DNA from: Orobanche coerulescens
Lineage: Eukaryota > Streptophyta > Magnoliopsida > Lamiales > Orobanchaceae
NCBI GenBank assembly: GCA_033398695.1
Contig: CM065815.1
Location: 106,830,858-106,894,857 of the forward strand
DNA length: 64,000 nucleotides
Direction: 5' to 3'
The position numbers and the translations under genes were made by a program. Below, in pieces: positions 23,159 to 35,371 of this stretch. The notes beneath the pieces are model-generated. The model saw only the letters and a list, made by a program, of their open reading frames with translations. It did no database searches and was not told the origin of the DNA. Position 1 is the stretch's first letter. The number at the start of each line of letters is the position of its first letter.

Positions 23159-23171
23159 TTTAAGGGGAGTA
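23159..23171 (+). other. Element E polypurine tract
   Basis: TTAAGGGGAGTA lies directly before the 3' LTR and 10-20 bases after TTTCGGGACGAAAC. Confidence 0.8.
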
Positions 23172-25508
23172 TGTAATACCGGTTGTAATTCATTCATTTT
23201 CATTCGGTAATTATCGATCAGTAATTGCCACTCGGTGTATTTTCACTCAATTATAATCATTCATCAATCATGTTCATTCACCGTGTTCACTGTTCGTATA
23301 AACTTGAGTTGAGTATCGTTATTGTTCATCGTTTCAACTTTCCTCATATGAGTTCGACTTTGTTAGATCACCATTAATTTTTGGTAACTCCAAAAATTCT
23401 AAATCTTTGCAATATTATAGAGCATCGAGTTAGCTTTCCATTGGTTCAAGCGGTGAGTCAATGAGTCGGACGAGAGAGTTATGGTCGTTTTAGCTCAACC
23501 GCTCATTGGCGATCATCGCCGACGCACTCGGCCGTGTCGTCCGACACGGCCCGTGCCGTACTCGTCCGGAAAGTGCCGAAGTGTTCGCCTCAGGACCCGA
23601 CCGTGTCGTGCAGCACGGCCGAGTCGAACCCTTCGGATAAGCGAGAATCATCGCTGAGCACGCCCGACCGTGTCGCTCGGCACGGTCGAGTCATGCCAGT
23701 CATTGTCGGACGGGTCATCTGTCGGGAGGCCCTCCGGCGCGCGACCGTGTCAAGCGAGGACACGGTCGAGTCATTGTCGGCGGTGTCGGCGGTGCGCGAC
23801 ACGGCCGTGCCGATCGGCACGGGCCGTGTCCGGCGACGATCCCCTATAAATTCATTTTTTCATCATTTCACCCATTTTACGCATTTTCTTCACCTTCAAC
23901 CGAGAGATAAGGCTTGAGGGAGGGTTTTCCTTCACAAATCATTTGGGTGTTTGATTTTCTTCATCTCCTTTCGATCGTGAAGCTTGGATAATCAATCTAA
24001 CGCATATTCTTGGATTGAAGCACTTGGATCATCAAGAGGTAATTCCTTCAACACTTTGGACTTCGATTTTGTGTTGAAATAGGATGTTTTGGACGTTATA
24101 ATCATGATATATGAAGGGATATGTATATGATTATGAGTTTGTATAAGGATTCATTGGATTATTGAGGGATTATTCAAGAACACTTTGGAAATCAATTGGA
24201 ATTGGGGATTTTCGACTAATTGTTGTTATGATCACGTTTTCGGATAATCATAACGGATTATTGATCGTATTGGAGATGTTTTGTTGATTTGAAACACTTC
24301 TTGGGGATTTGAAGTTGATATTATTGAGGTTTAGTTGTATACAATCAAAGTTGGCCTCAAAGTGTTCGATATAATGCCCCGATGAACTTGGTTTAATCGT
24401 ATCGACGTCTTGAGTTCGTTTTATTCGTGTTTAATTCGTTATTAATCGGATTGTTGGTAATTGTAATGAATTAAGGTTGTTCGAGCGGCCGGTATCTTGG
24501 TTAGGGCGTTGTTCGTGGACGGACATTCTTCATTGTTGTTGTGTAAGTTAATTCTTACTCGGTTAAAGGATATTCATCCCTTTTGTTGTTGTTCATTCAT
24601 AATCATAACTCATTCATCATTATATTAACCGTATCAAAACTTGTTGTTATCAATTAATCATTTCGGTCATAAGGAGCAGCGGTTCCAATCTTTTCATTGA
24701 TTGTCATTTATTTCATTACCATTCTATCTCGGTGAGTCATTATTCATTTTCGATGTCACTTTTGTTATAGCGTGGCATTCGGGTCATCTTGGCGTGCAGT
24801 TGGTATGTGTTGGATTTTCATGTCGGGCACATTATAGTCGTGTGTTGGTTGGTGACCTCACATTGGGTGTGCACACGATTCATATTGTCTCGTGAGGCGA
24901 TTAGGTACAAGACCACACGTGTATTCGATCGATACTCGTTGGTGGCTTGTGCACGGACACATTTCCATCCGGGCGTAGTGTGGTGCCATTTCCTTTGAGC
25001 CGCATCGTTAGTTGGTTCATATAGCATGTTTGATTGCGTATGTTTCGGCAGGATATTTCATAACTTCGATATAATCATGATTGTGTATTTTCAACTCTTG
25101 AGGATTGTTGTTCTTTTGAATCGACCGGCCCGTTTGGGGATTTTGTTTTTCGTGTCATGGCAAGGCAAACGCACGGGAATAGCATGTTGATGTCGAGGAG
25201 TCCTAGTGATACTAGTAGGGGGGCCCCGATCTTTCAGTTATTCATGTTATTATCCTTTATTTTCCGCTGCAGACTTTCATTTGAATACTCCGTTTCATTC
25301 AGTGTTGTGTATTTTATCTTCATATAAAATACACTAGTATTCGGTTTTGTCCTGGTGTGTTGTAATTAAACTCCTCATCGGAGTAATTACTGTTGTAATG
25401 TGGTTCGGTACTACATTTATCTTGTGTAATTCATCCTTTTCATTCGCCTGGTGGGTCCCAGTCGGGGATTCACGGCACTGTAATATCCGCCTAGTTTGGG
25501 GTGTTACA
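23172..25508 (+). repeat. Element E 3' LTR
   Basis: A copy of 16256-18592 of equal length. TATA is at about 23845, with the inverted-repeat cluster at about 23529-23830. It ends with the full GGTGTTACA, then CGAGG. Confidence 0.93.
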
Positions 25509-27176
25509 CGAGGAACTTGTAGATGACGACAATGGATTTGGTAACGACTTCATCATCGTCTTATCGGTATGGAGGTAAGTTATTACTTGCTCAGTTCATA
25601 ATATTTAATGAATGGTTTCCGTTTCATTCGTGTATAATTCGTATAGCAATGTTTATAATCGTAATCACAGGAGATTTGAGATTATAAATCGTATTCGAGT
25701 TTTGGGAATCTAAATCATAATGTATATGATTTACTTTTGTTATTGGTATACTTGTATATCGAGGATATATTGTGATAAAGACGAAGATATGAATTATCTG
25801 CAATCCGTGATACTTTGGACCGTCGAGTATTGAGGATAATGGTTCGTGATGGTTTAGACATTGAGATCATTCTCGAAGGACTCGGGGCAAGTACTCTAAT
25901 CATTTTTATTATTTGTGTCGATCATGTCGTGATACATTCGTGTATCGTTGTTGTCATGCATTTGTGCATTGTTGTTGTCGTGTATTATGTACTGTTGTTT
26001 TGTGCAGTTGTGCATTGTTGTCATATGTCCACCTCGGGTTGGTCCGACGGGATCATCGGGGGATCTATGCTAGCGTGCGCTGGATCATCGGACGGGTTTT
26101 CCACCTCGGGTTGGTCTGACGGGATCATCGGGGGATCTAGGCAGTGAACGCTGGATTATCGGATTGCCATGTATTGTTGTTGTGCATATGTATATTATGG
26201 GTTTGCCATAAGTATACATTGTCGTTATTGTTGTGATCATATTGACGTTGTCATATGAGTATGCATTTGTAGGTCTTGTGTTAGGACCATGTCCGTATAT
26301 TGTGTTGATCTGATCTCAGATTAGACTGACGTGATGGTAATGGTATTTCGTATCTTGAGGTATGTTCCGTATTTCCTTGGTACTTGTCTTTGATGGACAA
26401 TAATTATCGTATTGGAATTGTCGACGTTATCCGACGGATTGAATTGGCCAGAGTTGGTATAATTTCCGTATCGCGAGTTATGATAATGTTTTGAGAACCT
26501 TGAGTATTGTTGAGATACCGCATGATATTTCGGTATTATCTTAATGTGTTGTTAAGGATACGAATCGTGGATTCTCGTAAAGTTAAAACGGTAAGATTAC
26601 ATTGGTCGTATTCTTACTTAGTATTTCCATTGATATGTAATTATTGACGAGATGTGATGGTTATCATTGTTGATATTATGGCCGACTCCGTGGGCTTTCT
26701 TTTAGGTTCTTGGATTATCAAGCTTGTAGCGGTCGTGGAGAGATGAACTTCCTGAGGATACCGGCTAGGACATGTATTTGTGTATTGAGTTTCGATCGCT
26801 TGTTGTATTTCATTTGTTAGAGTATTTTAAATTGTTTGTCTTTTTCCTGCGTGAGTATTTTTAAATGGCCTTTGGTATCGATAACTTAGGTCACTTTGGC
26901 AATCGTTTTCTAAATTTATTCTGCATGCGTGTAAGCAATAGCTTAACGTATGTTTTTAAACTGTTGAGTTTTGGCATTCGGGCCTTGTGGTTTCAAATGA
27001 GATTTTACGACGGTTTGTTAAACGGATTTTATTGAGTCTTCAAATATTTTTAAAAGACAAGACCGTCGTTAGCCTCTTGGGCATTGATAAATGTTTGCGA
27101 AAATTTCCTTCACCTTGTGGGTTCCATCTCGGGGCCCACGGCGCTGTAATATTCCGGTCGGATCTGGGGGTGTTAC
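25509..27176 (+). repeat. D LTR1, segment 2
   Basis: It resumes D's LTR after E with the duplicated CGAGG (25509-25513). It contains two 72-bp tandem units (starting 26041 and 26113) related to those in B, and the U5 block GGGGCCCACGGCGCTGTAAT near its end. It terminates GGGTGTTAC without the last A. Confidence 0.93.
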
Positions 27177-29553
27177 GAATATGGTATCGGAGCTTAGGTT
27201 GAGAAAACCGAGGCAGTTGGGTCGAGTTGGGTCGTATTTCTGTCGCGTCATTTGAGTTGTCGATTGAAAAATATTAGAGCCGTGAGTTTTTGTTGTTCAC
27301 TCAGGCTTGTGCGTTATCGGATTTGCCCGATCGCATCGGGCTTGTTATTACTTTTCCAAATGGTGTTAACGAGATTCTGGAATGAGATGTATTGTGTTCT
27401 TGAGTCGAACTGATTTGGCAAATGTGTGTTTTGAAAATATCTGCGTCGAGTATTTTCTTGAGTCGAGACATGTGCTAGTATCACGGGGAATCGTCGGCTT
27501 CACGATCTGTAAGTATTGGATTTTTGAATTGCATTGAGATTTATTGTCGTTCTAAGTTGATATGTTCTGAGGTTCAGAAAGATATTATGCGTTACAGTAT
27601 AAGATGACAGAGTTGGGACAGGATTGATGATCTTGAGAAGTTATGATTTTGGAAATCAGTATGTCGATTAAGTTTTGGAACGGAGCTGTGCATTTGGGAG
27701 AAATATTGTGGATTGTTCAGGAGAACATGTAGTCATGTTAATTCATTTTGAGATATATGAACTGTTTTTGAGTATTTGAAAATGATACTTTTCAAAATGA
27801 ATATTTTACGGATGTTTTACCGTAAATGATTTTTGGGCCGAGACCCAATAGATTTTTTTGAAATTGTTTTATAACTCAGGACTTGGGGTCCGAAAAAGAG
27901 TTTCCTACTTTTTAAGCTTCTTGTAATGCGGAACGAGATACGGGCTGAGACCCTAATATTTCAAAAGACTTTTCTGTTTTCTTAAAAAAACTCCCGAGAC
28001 TTGTAAAACACTTTATCAATCATTTACCTATTTCGCTTCTGCTGCAGTTTTGATCTATTTGTTCAAATGAAACTTCTCGGGAAGTCTTTCGCTCTGTTGA
28101 TTTGTTTCAAGGCATTGCCATAACATAATTGAGGTGATCCAGGATGAAAAATGGTTGACGTTGTGAGTCATATGTGGAAAAGGAGTTTTTGTCGGAGTTT
28201 ATACATTGAGATTTTGGATTCTATCGTGTAGTTTTCTGATGGAATATCAGTGGGATTTGTGACGAGCCGGATTGGTATATAGGAGTACGGATGTGGTCAA
28301 TCATTTGCATAGTTTTCATTTTAAAACTTTGAAATTGTGTGGATTCGAAGGAAACTGTTATCAAATACTTGGCACCAGCGAGCCAGTTTATTTTTCGAGA
28401 ATTGATTTGGTGGTCTTACCAAAATTTATGTTTTGAGTTTTGAAATTTTTGAAAGAACTTTCGAAAATTTGTCTCCTTGACAAGATTATATGATTTCAAA
28501 TTGGTTTTGAAAATGTGATTGATGTACATACGCATTTAATGCATAATGCATATCATGGTGAAGTTCTGAATGAGATTCACGAACTGGATAAGACATCAGT
28601 ATGGTATGAGGAAAAGAGATTCGAACTTTAGTATGGTAGTTTGATTATCCAATGATGATCGGTTGATTTATCGGATAAGAGAAATATACTGCGTGTTGCA
28701 GGTTCGGGTACATCATGTAATTTTGGAACTATGGGTTTTATGAAACCGGGACATATGTGCTATGTGATGGTAGTAGCGCGATTTTACCAGTGATTTTGAA
28801 TGATTTCTTTTATAAGTGTAGATTTAGGGATGGTGACCCCATGCTGGTTGTTTTGGATATTGAGCGGTCGTTCCCACTCCATGTATGATTGGATATGTTT
28901 GTGGGTTTGTGATTGGTTGTTCGTATGCCGAGTATGTTCGACAGTCATGTGTGTTTATTGAGATCCACTGTATGTGATTGGTTTGTCGTTTTGAGAATGC
29001 TATTCTTTCGTGGTTCTGTGTTGACCGTGTTAGAGTTTATCATGTTGATGATATTCTCGACTGCGTTTTGACCTTTAGATTGGTCGTATCGGAGGATATC
29101 GTGTCGATGATACTCTCGGTTAATTTATTGGTTGATCATTGTTAATGATCATATGAGCGTTCAGATTTTGTGTCGATATTTCGGAATTTGTTGGGCAGTT
29201 GTTTCACAGATGTATCGTGTATTATTCATTTTATCAGAATTGAGACTGGATTGTGTAATCAGACAAACATAATTGAAACAGATAGATTATTTCATCCGAA
29301 GATGTTATGTTTTGATGGGACTCATGAAATGATGACCGTAAGCGTGTTGAGACTTTACAGAGGAGTCACTTGCTAGGATCTTAGGAGATCGTCGACTTTG
29401 CGCATTTGTAAGTGTGCTGTTTCAGTTATTCGTTAGTGATGACGACTGATCGTCGTCGTGATGGTTTCGGAATATCTTGGTCGAACGGTATGTTTGTTTT
29501 TCTGTGACGGGTTGCAAGTTTCGAGGACGAAACTTATTTTAAGTGGTGTAGTA
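27177..29553 (+). other. D internal region 1, non-coding
   Basis: The primer site TGGTATCGGAGCT is at 27182-27194. I find no gag, protease, RT or integrase signature in any frame over 2.37 kb; the longest open stretches are under 75 codons and not family-like. Near the 3' end TTTCGAGGACGAAAC (29519-29533) is followed by TTTTAAGTGGTGTAGTA, a weak polypurine tract broken by T residues. Confidence 0.85.
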
Positions 29554-32500
29554 TGTAATATCCGGAATTTCTACTACCGTTGTTTAATATTATTTTATCC
29601 GAGTTATATTGTACAGCGTGGAATCATGCAGTATAGATAAAATAAATGAAGGACTGAGATGTCAGTATCGGTATAATTGTCGTACTTGGTCGACAATGGC
29701 AATTGAGGATATTATGTATCATATGAGAATATTATGGAATTAAGTATATATATTCAGTGCGTGAGTGTACGTATCCAGTATGTCGAGACAGACGAGAAGA
29801 GTTGGAAATGGCTAAGTATAGCGACTAGCGCGCTAATGGTCAAGTATAGCGCACGCTATCGCTCATGGTTAGCGCACGCTAGAGGCGTAATGTAGCGCAC
29901 GCTAGTGTAGTCGATCGAAGGAATCTACGTGTGGACCGTGCCACTTTCGCGCACGCTCGTAAGTCAACGGATGTTGTAATGTAGTGTTAGCGCACGCTAA
30001 TGCATGATGGTTAGCGACGCTAATCGTATATCGGACAAAAAGGAATCTTATCCTCACAAGACTTTCGGCGTGTGGACCAGTCTTCGGAGCATACAGACAA
30101 TCAAGTCAACTATGATTAGCGCACGCTATGGAAGAACACTTGCGTACGCTAAATATAGGCATTTACGTACGCTAAGGCATGGGCATTACGTACGTAAGTC
30201 ATTGTACGAAGCCATACAGTAGCCTCTGGATTGCGATAGCGCACGCTAACAAAAGTCGGTTAACGCACGCTAAGGCCGTAGCGCACGCTAAACATAAGGT
30301 TTAGCGCACGCTAGTAATACACTTTATAAAAAGGGACAGGAGGGTGTTATGAAGCATTTCGTCCACTTCTTTCCTTTCACTCGATAGAGAGAGCCCTGGG
30401 AGGTACTCGAGGTACAGAAACACTAAGAGATGATGATCTTTAACAAGATTAAGCTGGGGATCATGAATTAAAGTCTTGTTCTTGAAGTTATTGATGATTC
30501 TTGGAATGAAGTGATTGTTCTCCTTCATGGTTCGTCTATACAAGGTAATAGTTCTTCACCTTTGGATTTCGTTTTGGATTGAAGATTGATGTTCTTGTGT
30601 TAATGATTATCATATAAACAAGTTGATAAGTATGATTATGAGATTGGTTACCGAGTTATGAGTATTGATATGATTTGGATGGTTTCGAATGTGTTGTTTA
30701 TCTTCAAAGAGATATGTTGGCCAATGTCTTCCTTCAATTCGGACCTTTGATGTTGTTGTTGTTGGTTTCTTCATATGATGGTGATCATGGCATGATTATG
30801 AGTTCTTGGTGTTTAGGTTGTTGATATTAAGGAAGATGAAATATGAATATATGACTTGAATTAAGAGTCGGATGATTACCTATATGTTAAAAGATATTGG
30901 ATTTCGTTGTTTGATAGCTATGTACATGGTTCAGAATCACTTAGTGTTCTTGATAATCGTCATATGTTGATCGGTATCCGAAATACATGCAATCAGACAA
31001 AGATTAGCGCACGCTAAGCTTATCGCCTAACGCCGCTAACGGAGCAACTTAGCGACGCTACGTTAAGTGATTAACGGGCGCTAAGAAGGCGTAAAGTGCG
31101 ATTTTTCGTGTTGTGGTTATGAATTCATCCGGTTTGAGTTGGATTGATCCGACTAGTTTTTAACTGAGATATTGTTGAGCCGTTGGGTTTGTGAATTGGT
31201 TTTAACGGTTGCTGATTATTATCGGATTGTTGTTTAATCGATTATTGTAATAGGTCAAGTTTATTGATCGGTGTTTATAACCGTATGATGCGGTCGTGTT
31301 CGAGGATGTTCGTGAATTGCTTTGGTCGGGACCGAGGAACTTGTAGATGACGAAAATGGATTTGGTAACGACTTCATCATCGTCGTATCGGTATCGAGGT
31401 AAGTTATTACTTGCTCAGTTCATAATATTTAATGAATGGTTTCCGTTTCATTCGTGTATAATTCGTATAGCAATGTTTATAATCGTAATCACAGGAGATT
31501 TGAGATTATAAATCGTATTCGAGTTTTGGGAATCTAAATCATAATGTATATGATTTACTTTTGTTATTGGTATACTTGTATATCGAGGATATATTGTGAT
31601 AAAGACGAAGATATGAATTATCTGCAATCCGTGATACTTTGGACCGTCGAGTATTGAGGATAATGGTTCGTGATGGTTTAGACATTGAGATCGTTCTCGA
31701 AGGACTCGGGGCAAGTACTCTAATCATTTTTATTATTTGTGTCGATCATGTCGTGATACATTCGTATCGTTGTTGTCATGCATTTGTGCATTGTTGTTGT
31801 CGTATTGTGTATCGTTGTTTTGTGCGGTTGTGCATTGTTGTCATATGTCCACCTCGGGTTGGTCCGACGGATCATCGGGGATCTATGCTAGCGTCTGTTG
31901 GATCATCGGACGGGTTTTCCACCTCGGGTTGGTCCGACGGGATCATCGGGGATCTAGGCAAAGGAACGCCGGATTATCGGATTGCCATGTATTGTTGTTG
32001 TGCATATGTATATTATGGGTTTGCCATAAGTATACATTGTCGTTATTGTTGTGATCATATTGACGTTGTCATATGAGTATGCATTTGTAGGTCTTGTGTT
32101 AGGACCATGTCCGTATATTGTGTTGATCGATCTCGATTAGACCGACGTGATGGTAATGGTATTTCGTATCTTGAGGTATGTTCCGAATTTCCTTGGTAAT
32201 TGTCTTTTATGGACAATAATTATAGTATTGGAATTGTCTACGTTATACGACGCATTGAATTGGCGAGTTGGTATAATTTCCGTATCGCGAGTTATGATAA
32301 TGTTTTGTTAACCTTGAGTATTGTTGAGATACCGTACAGATATTTCGGTATTATCTTAATGTGTTGTTAAGGATACGAATCGTGGATTCTCGTAAAGTTA
32401 CAACGGTAAGATTACATTGGTCGTATTCTTAGTATTTCCATTGATATGTAATTATTGACGAGATGTGATGGTTATCATTGTTGGATATTATGGCTGACCC

Positions 32501-33001
32501 CGTCGTGGGCTTTCTTTTTAGGTTCTTGGATTATCAAGCTTGTAGCGGTCGTGGAGAGATGAACTTCCCGGAGGATACTGGCTAGGACATGTATTTGTGT
32601 ATTGAGTTTCTGATCAGTTGTTGTATTTCCGCTGTTAGAGTATTTTAAATTGTTTGTCTTTTTCCGCTGCGTGAGTATTTTTAAATGGCCTTTGGTATCT
32701 GATAACTTAGGTCACTTTGGCAATCGTTTTCTAAATTTATTGCTTGTGACGTGTAAGCAATAGCTTAACGTATGTTTTTAAACTGTTGAGTTTTGGCATT
32801 CGGGCCTTGTGGTTTCAAATGAGATTTTACGACGGTTTGTTAGACGGATTTTATTGAGTCTTCAAATATTTTTAAAAGACAGTACCGTCGTTAGCCTCTT
32901 GGGCATTGATAAATGTTTGCGAAAATTTCCTTCAGCCTTGTGGGTTCCATCTCGGGGCCCACGGCGCTGTAATATTCCCGGTCGGATCTGGGGGTGTTAC
33001 A
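29554..33001 (+). repeat. D LTR2
   Basis: A complete 3,448-bp LTR, TGTAATATCC to GGTGTTACA. TATA is at 30325-30333. Some palindromes are shortened relative to LTR4 (for example GCGACGC in place of GCGCACGC). An 80-codon minus-strand open frame over the TATA region is present in all four copies but looks incidental. Confidence 0.93.
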
Positions 33002-35371
33002 GAATATGGTATCGGAGCTTAGGTTGAGAAAACCGGCGGTTGGTCGAGTTGGGTCGTATTTCTGTCGCGTCATTTGAGTTGTCGATTGAAAAATATTAGA
33101 GCCGTGAGTTTTTGTTGTTCACTCAGGCTTGTGCATTATCGGATTTGCCAGTATCGTACTGGGCTTGTTATAAGTTTTCTAAATGGTGTTAACGAGATTC
33201 TCTGGAATGAGATGTATTGTGTTCTTGAGTTGAACTGATTTGGCAAATGTGTGTTTTGAAAATATCTGCGTCGAGTATTTTCTTGAGTCGAGACATGTGC
33301 TAGTATCACGGGGAATCGTCGGCTTCACGATCTGTAAGTATTTGATTTTTGAATTGCATTGAGATTTATTGTCGTTCTAAGTTGATATGTTCTGAGGTTC
33401 AGAAAGATATTATGCGTTACAGTATAAGATGACAGAGTTGGGACAGGATTGATGATCTTGAGAAGTTATGATTTTGGAAATCAGTATGTCGATTAAGTTT
33501 TGGAACGGAGCTGTGCATTTGGGAGAAATATTGTGGATTGTTCAGGAGAACATGTAGTCATGTTAATTCATTTTGAGATATATGAACTGTTTTTGAGCAT
33601 TTGAAATGATACTTTTCAAAATGAATGTTTTACGGATGTTTTACCATAAATGATTTTTGGGCCGAGACCCAATAGATTTTTTTGAAATTGTTTTATAACT
33701 CAGGACTTGGGGTCCGAAAAAGAGTTTCCTACTTTTTAAGCTTCTTGTAATGCGGAACGAGATACGGGCTGAGACCCTAATATTTCAAAAGACTTTTCTG
33801 TTTTCTTAAAAAAACTCCCGAGACTTGTAAAACACTTTATCAATCATTTACCTATTTCGTTTCACTGTCATAGCTTTGATCGATTTGTTCAAATGAAACT
33901 TCTCGGGAAGTCTTTCGCTCTGTTGATTTGTTTCAAGGCATTGCCATAACATAATTGAGGTGATCCAGGATGAAAAATAGTTGACGTTGTGAGTCATATG
34001 TGGAAAAGGAGTTTTTGTCGGAGTTTATACATTGAGATTTTGGATTCTATCGTGTAGTTTTACGATGGAATATCGGTGGGATTTGTGACGAGCCGGATTG
34101 GTATATAGGAGTACGGATGTGGTCAATCATTTGCATAGTTTTCATTTTAAAACTTGAAATTGTGTGGATTCGAAGGAAACTGTTATCAAATACTTGGCAC
34201 CAATGAGCCACTTTATTTTTCGAGAATTGATTTGGTGGTCTTACCAAAATTTATGTTTTGAGTTTTGAAATTTTTGAAAGAACTTTCAAAATTTGTCTCC
34301 TTGACAAGATTATATGATTTCAAATTGGTTTTGAAAATGTGATTGATGTACATACGCATTTAATACATAATGCATATCATGGTGAAGTTCAATGAGATTC
34401 ACGAATCGGATAAGACATCGATGGTATGAGGAAAAGAGATTCGAACTTTAGTATGGTAGTTTGATTATCCAATGATGATCGGTTGATTTATCGGATAAGA
34501 GAAATATCTGCGTGTTGCGAGTTCGGGTACATCATGTAATTTTGGAACTATGGGTTTTATGAAACCGGACATATGTGCTATGTGATGGTAGTAGCGCGAT
34601 TTTACCAAAGTGATTTTGAATGATTTCTTTTATAAGTGTAGATTTAGGGATGGTGACCCCATGCTGGTTGTTTTGGATATTGAGCGGTCGTTCCCACTCC
34701 ATGTATGATTGGATATGTTTGTGGGTTTGTGATTGGTTGTTCGTATGCCGAGTATGTTCGATACCATGTGTGTTTATTGAGATCCACTGTATGTGATTGG
34801 TTTGTCGTTTTGAGAATGCTATTCTTTCGTGGTTCTGTGTTGACCGTGTTAGAGTTTATCATGTTGATGATATTCTCGACTGCGTTTTGACCTTTAGATT
34901 GGTCGTATCGGAGGATATCGTGTCGATGATACTCTCGGTTAATTTATTGGTTGATCATTGTTAATGATCATATGAGCGTTCAGATTTTGTGTCGATATTT
35001 CGGAATTTGTTGGGCGGTTGTTTCACGGATGTATCGTGTATTATTCATTTTATCGTAATTGAGACTGGATTGTGTAATCAGACAAACATAATTGAAACAG
35101 ATAGATTATTTCATCCGAAGATGTTATGTTTTGATGGGACTCATGAAATGATGACCGTAAGCGTGTTGAGACTTTACAGAGGAGTCACTTGCTAGGATCT
35201 CAGGAGATCGTCGACTTTGCGCATTTGTAAGTGTCTCATTTGCTTATTCGTTAGTGATGACGACTGATCGTCGTCGTGATGGTTTCGGAATATCTTGGTC
35301 GAACGGTTTGTTTGTTTTTCTGTGACGGGTTGCAAGTTTCGAGGACGAAACTTATTTTAAGTGGTGTAGTA
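33002..35371 (+). other. D internal region 2, non-coding
   Basis: 2,370 bp with the primer site at 33007. Same layout as internal 1 and no coding capacity. It is the most different of the three copies, mostly at CAG/CTG positions. Confidence 0.85.

Larger units (their letters stand above)
16256..25508 (+). mobile_element. Element E: degenerate Ty3/gypsy chromovirus inside D LTR1
   Basis: The element starts TGTAATACCCGG, ends GGTGTTACA, and is flanked by CGAGG at 16251-16255 and 25509-25513. The two LTRs are each 2,337 bp (16256-18592, 23172-25508). The internal region is 4,579 bp, shorter than that of F, its closest relative here (shared leader and U5). It lacks most of the capsid region, part of RT thumb/RNase H, and has gained a 56-bp minisatellite. 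This is the third nesting level: E in D in A. Confidence 0.95.

Noticed and set aside
25815..26147. 110-codon open frame in D LTR1, similar frames in the other D LTRs
   Set aside because: It runs through the 72-bp tandem units and GTTGTTGT-rich sequence. The frame shifts between LTR copies, so coding is unlikely.
27177..29553. Decayed gag-pol in the D internal region
   Set aside because: I looked for the protease DTGA, RT FIDD, RNase H DASxxGLG, integrase HHCC and chromodomain signatures in all frames and found none in any of the three copies. A profile search could still detect very weak remnants.
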